DNA from: Acidobacteriota bacterium
GTDB lineage: Bacteria > Acidobacteriota > Vicinamibacteria > Vicinamibacterales > UBA2999
Assembly: GCA_013140955.1 (NCBI GenBank)
Contig: JABFRY010000453.1
Location: 1-6,824 of the forward strand
Length of the DNA: 6,824 nucleotides
Reading direction: 5' to 3'
In this document: in pieces, positions 6,147-6,824 of the stretch
Layout of the letters: every line of letters begins with the position of its first letter
Numbering within the stretch: the stretch's first letter is position 1
Notes under the pieces: generated by a model
What the model was told of the DNA's origin: nothing
The model's database searches: none
What the model saw: the letters and a program-made list of their open reading frames with translations, nothing else
Position numbers and translations under genes: made by a program

Positions 6147-6824
6147 GGGCGCGGGGGCTCCTGGCAGGCATCGCTGCCAGTGGACCGCGTGCGGACCTGC
6201 TCGTTGCCGTCCACGACGATCCTATCGGTCGTCCTGAAGAAGATCAACGAACGGCCCACTGTTTCGCGGCACTGCTCCACGACTCGCACCGGTGTCCCCG
6301 TCATCTCGTACCGACCCTCCGCCGCCCGGTAGATCATCGACCCGCCGGTGGCGACGCGTGAATCGAGCACGACCCGCACCCGGTCGGTCGCCTCGAGCTG
6401 CTCGGCTCCGCCACCGCCCGGCGCGAGCACGAGGTCGATGCGTCCGGCGGTCAGGTCGCCCTGGGGCCCGCTCACCTGCGCGGCTGGCCCCCCGGACGCC
6501 GCTGCCAGTCCGGTAATCGGCACGGGTGGTGCGGACGTGTAGGTGACGCGGCGGCTGGCGTCGTCGTAGCGGATGGTGGCTGCCCGGCCGGACGTCACCC
6601 CGTCGTCCAGGCGCAGGGTCGAGCGCGCGTCACCGCTGGCGGTGAGCGCGCCGTTGGCGCGGTCGAGCGTGATCTGCTCCGCCCGGATCGCGGTCTCGCC
6701 CTGCCACAGCGTGGCTCGACCCGTGAACGTGGCGCCGGCGTCGCTCCCGTCGTAGACGGCCCCGTCGGCGGTGACCGTCACCGGCGTGTCCGGCGCCAGG
6801 AGCCCCGGCAGGGTCGTGCCGGGG
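6143..6824 (-). CDS. lptA: LptA/OstA-like periplasmic LPS transport protein, C-terminal part
   Basis: The frame is open from the right edge to TGA at 6145-6143 and gives 226 residues; the N-terminus, and any signal peptide, lies outside. The visible part consists of repeated short beta-strand units of the OstA/LptA kind: ATFTGRATLWQGETAIRAEQ with ITLDRANGALTASGDA following, then GRAATIRYDDASRRVTYTS, then LTAGRIDLVL with VRVVLDS, then SMIYRAAEGRYEMTGTPVRV. This is the pattern of the jellyroll that shields the acyl chains of LPS between the inner and outer membranes. E. coli LptA is only about 185 residues in total, so this protein is longer, possibly an LptC-LptA fusion or a multi-domain LptA/LptD-N-like protein. 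The C-terminal tail holds two cysteines (EQCRET and SDACQEPP). Its position directly before lptB supports the assignment; the exact subfamily is uncertain. Confidence 0.75.
   Translation of the reverse strand, partial: PGTTLPGLLAPDTPVTVTADGAVYDGSDAGATFTGRATLWQGETAIRAEQITLDRANGALTASGDARSTLRLDDGVTSGRAATIRYDDASRRVTYTSAPPVPITGLAAASGGPAAQVSGPQGDLTAGRIDLVLAPGGGGAEQLEATDRVRVVLDSRVATGGSMIYRAAEGRYEMTGTPVRVVEQCRETVGRSLIFFRTTDRIVVDGNEQVRTRSTGSDACQEPPRP
6158..6162 (-). promoter_or_regulatory. Probable ribosome binding site of lptB
   Basis: AGGAG on the minus strand lies inside the end of the LptA-like gene, 11 bases before the GTG at 6146. The spacing is longer than optimal, but it is the best candidate near the start and supports the GTGA overlap between the two genes. 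Confidence 0.4.

Noticed and set aside
1..6824. Search for tRNA or rRNA genes, CRISPR arrays, insertion sequences or phage genes.
   Set aside because: Nothing of these kinds is visible; the window is almost completely filled by nine housekeeping or regulatory genes with uniform composition and no sign of recent transfer.

Overview
The window is one uninterrupted minus-strand gene cluster, read from the right edge to the left edge. The sequence is visibly GC-rich and codons favour G or C at the third position. The gene order, with edge-truncated genes marked (partial), is: lptA-like (partial), lptB, rpoN, long-form hpf, hprK, rapZ, a mannose-family PTS EIIA, ptsH (HPr) and ptsI (EI, partial). 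Spacing is very tight. Several neighbours share ATGA or GTGA stop/start overlaps, ptsH and ptsI overlap by 13 bases, and the largest gap is about 60 bases (hpf to hprK). A single polycistronic transcript, or a few nested ones, is the simplest reading. No promoter or terminator is visible, so both ends of the operon probably lie outside the window. No gene-free stretch exceeds 300 bases, and there is no RNA gene, mobile element or CRISPR array.

The organism must be a diderm, because LPS-export genes (LptB and an OstA/LptA-type protein) are present. It also uses sigma-54 and has HPr kinase/phosphorylase. A cluster with HprK, RapZ, EIIA-Man, HPr and EI behind lptB-rpoN-hpf fits Acidobacteriota (for example Vicinamibacteria-like high-GC soil lineages) or deltaproteobacterial-type groups. 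This assignment is inference from gene content, not from a marker search.

Region by region: 6824-5418 carries envelope biogenesis genes (periplasmic LPS bridge protein, then the cytoplasmic ABC ATPase). The stretch 5374-3394 carries sigma-54 and a ribosome hibernation factor. The stretch 3332-1 carries a regulatory phosphotransferase relay: HprK would phosphorylate HPr on Ser46, EI would phosphorylate HPr on His15, and HPr would pass phosphate to the EIIA on His9. RapZ sits between HprK and EIIA. All the key catalytic residues of this relay can be read from the sequence. No sugar permease (EIIB, EIIC, EIID) is visible, so the PTS here looks regulatory rather than transport-dedicated, subject to what lies beyond the left edge.

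This is a recognisable conserved cluster rather than an undescribed system. The points most worth a second look are a strong stem-loop between hpf and hprK that buries the only Shine-Dalgarno-like sequence of hprK, a tyrosine/serine variant of the EI active-site motif, a basic N-terminal extension on RapZ, a nine-codon mini-ORF just upstream of rpoN, and the unusual repetitive C-terminal part of the LptA-like protein with two cysteines.
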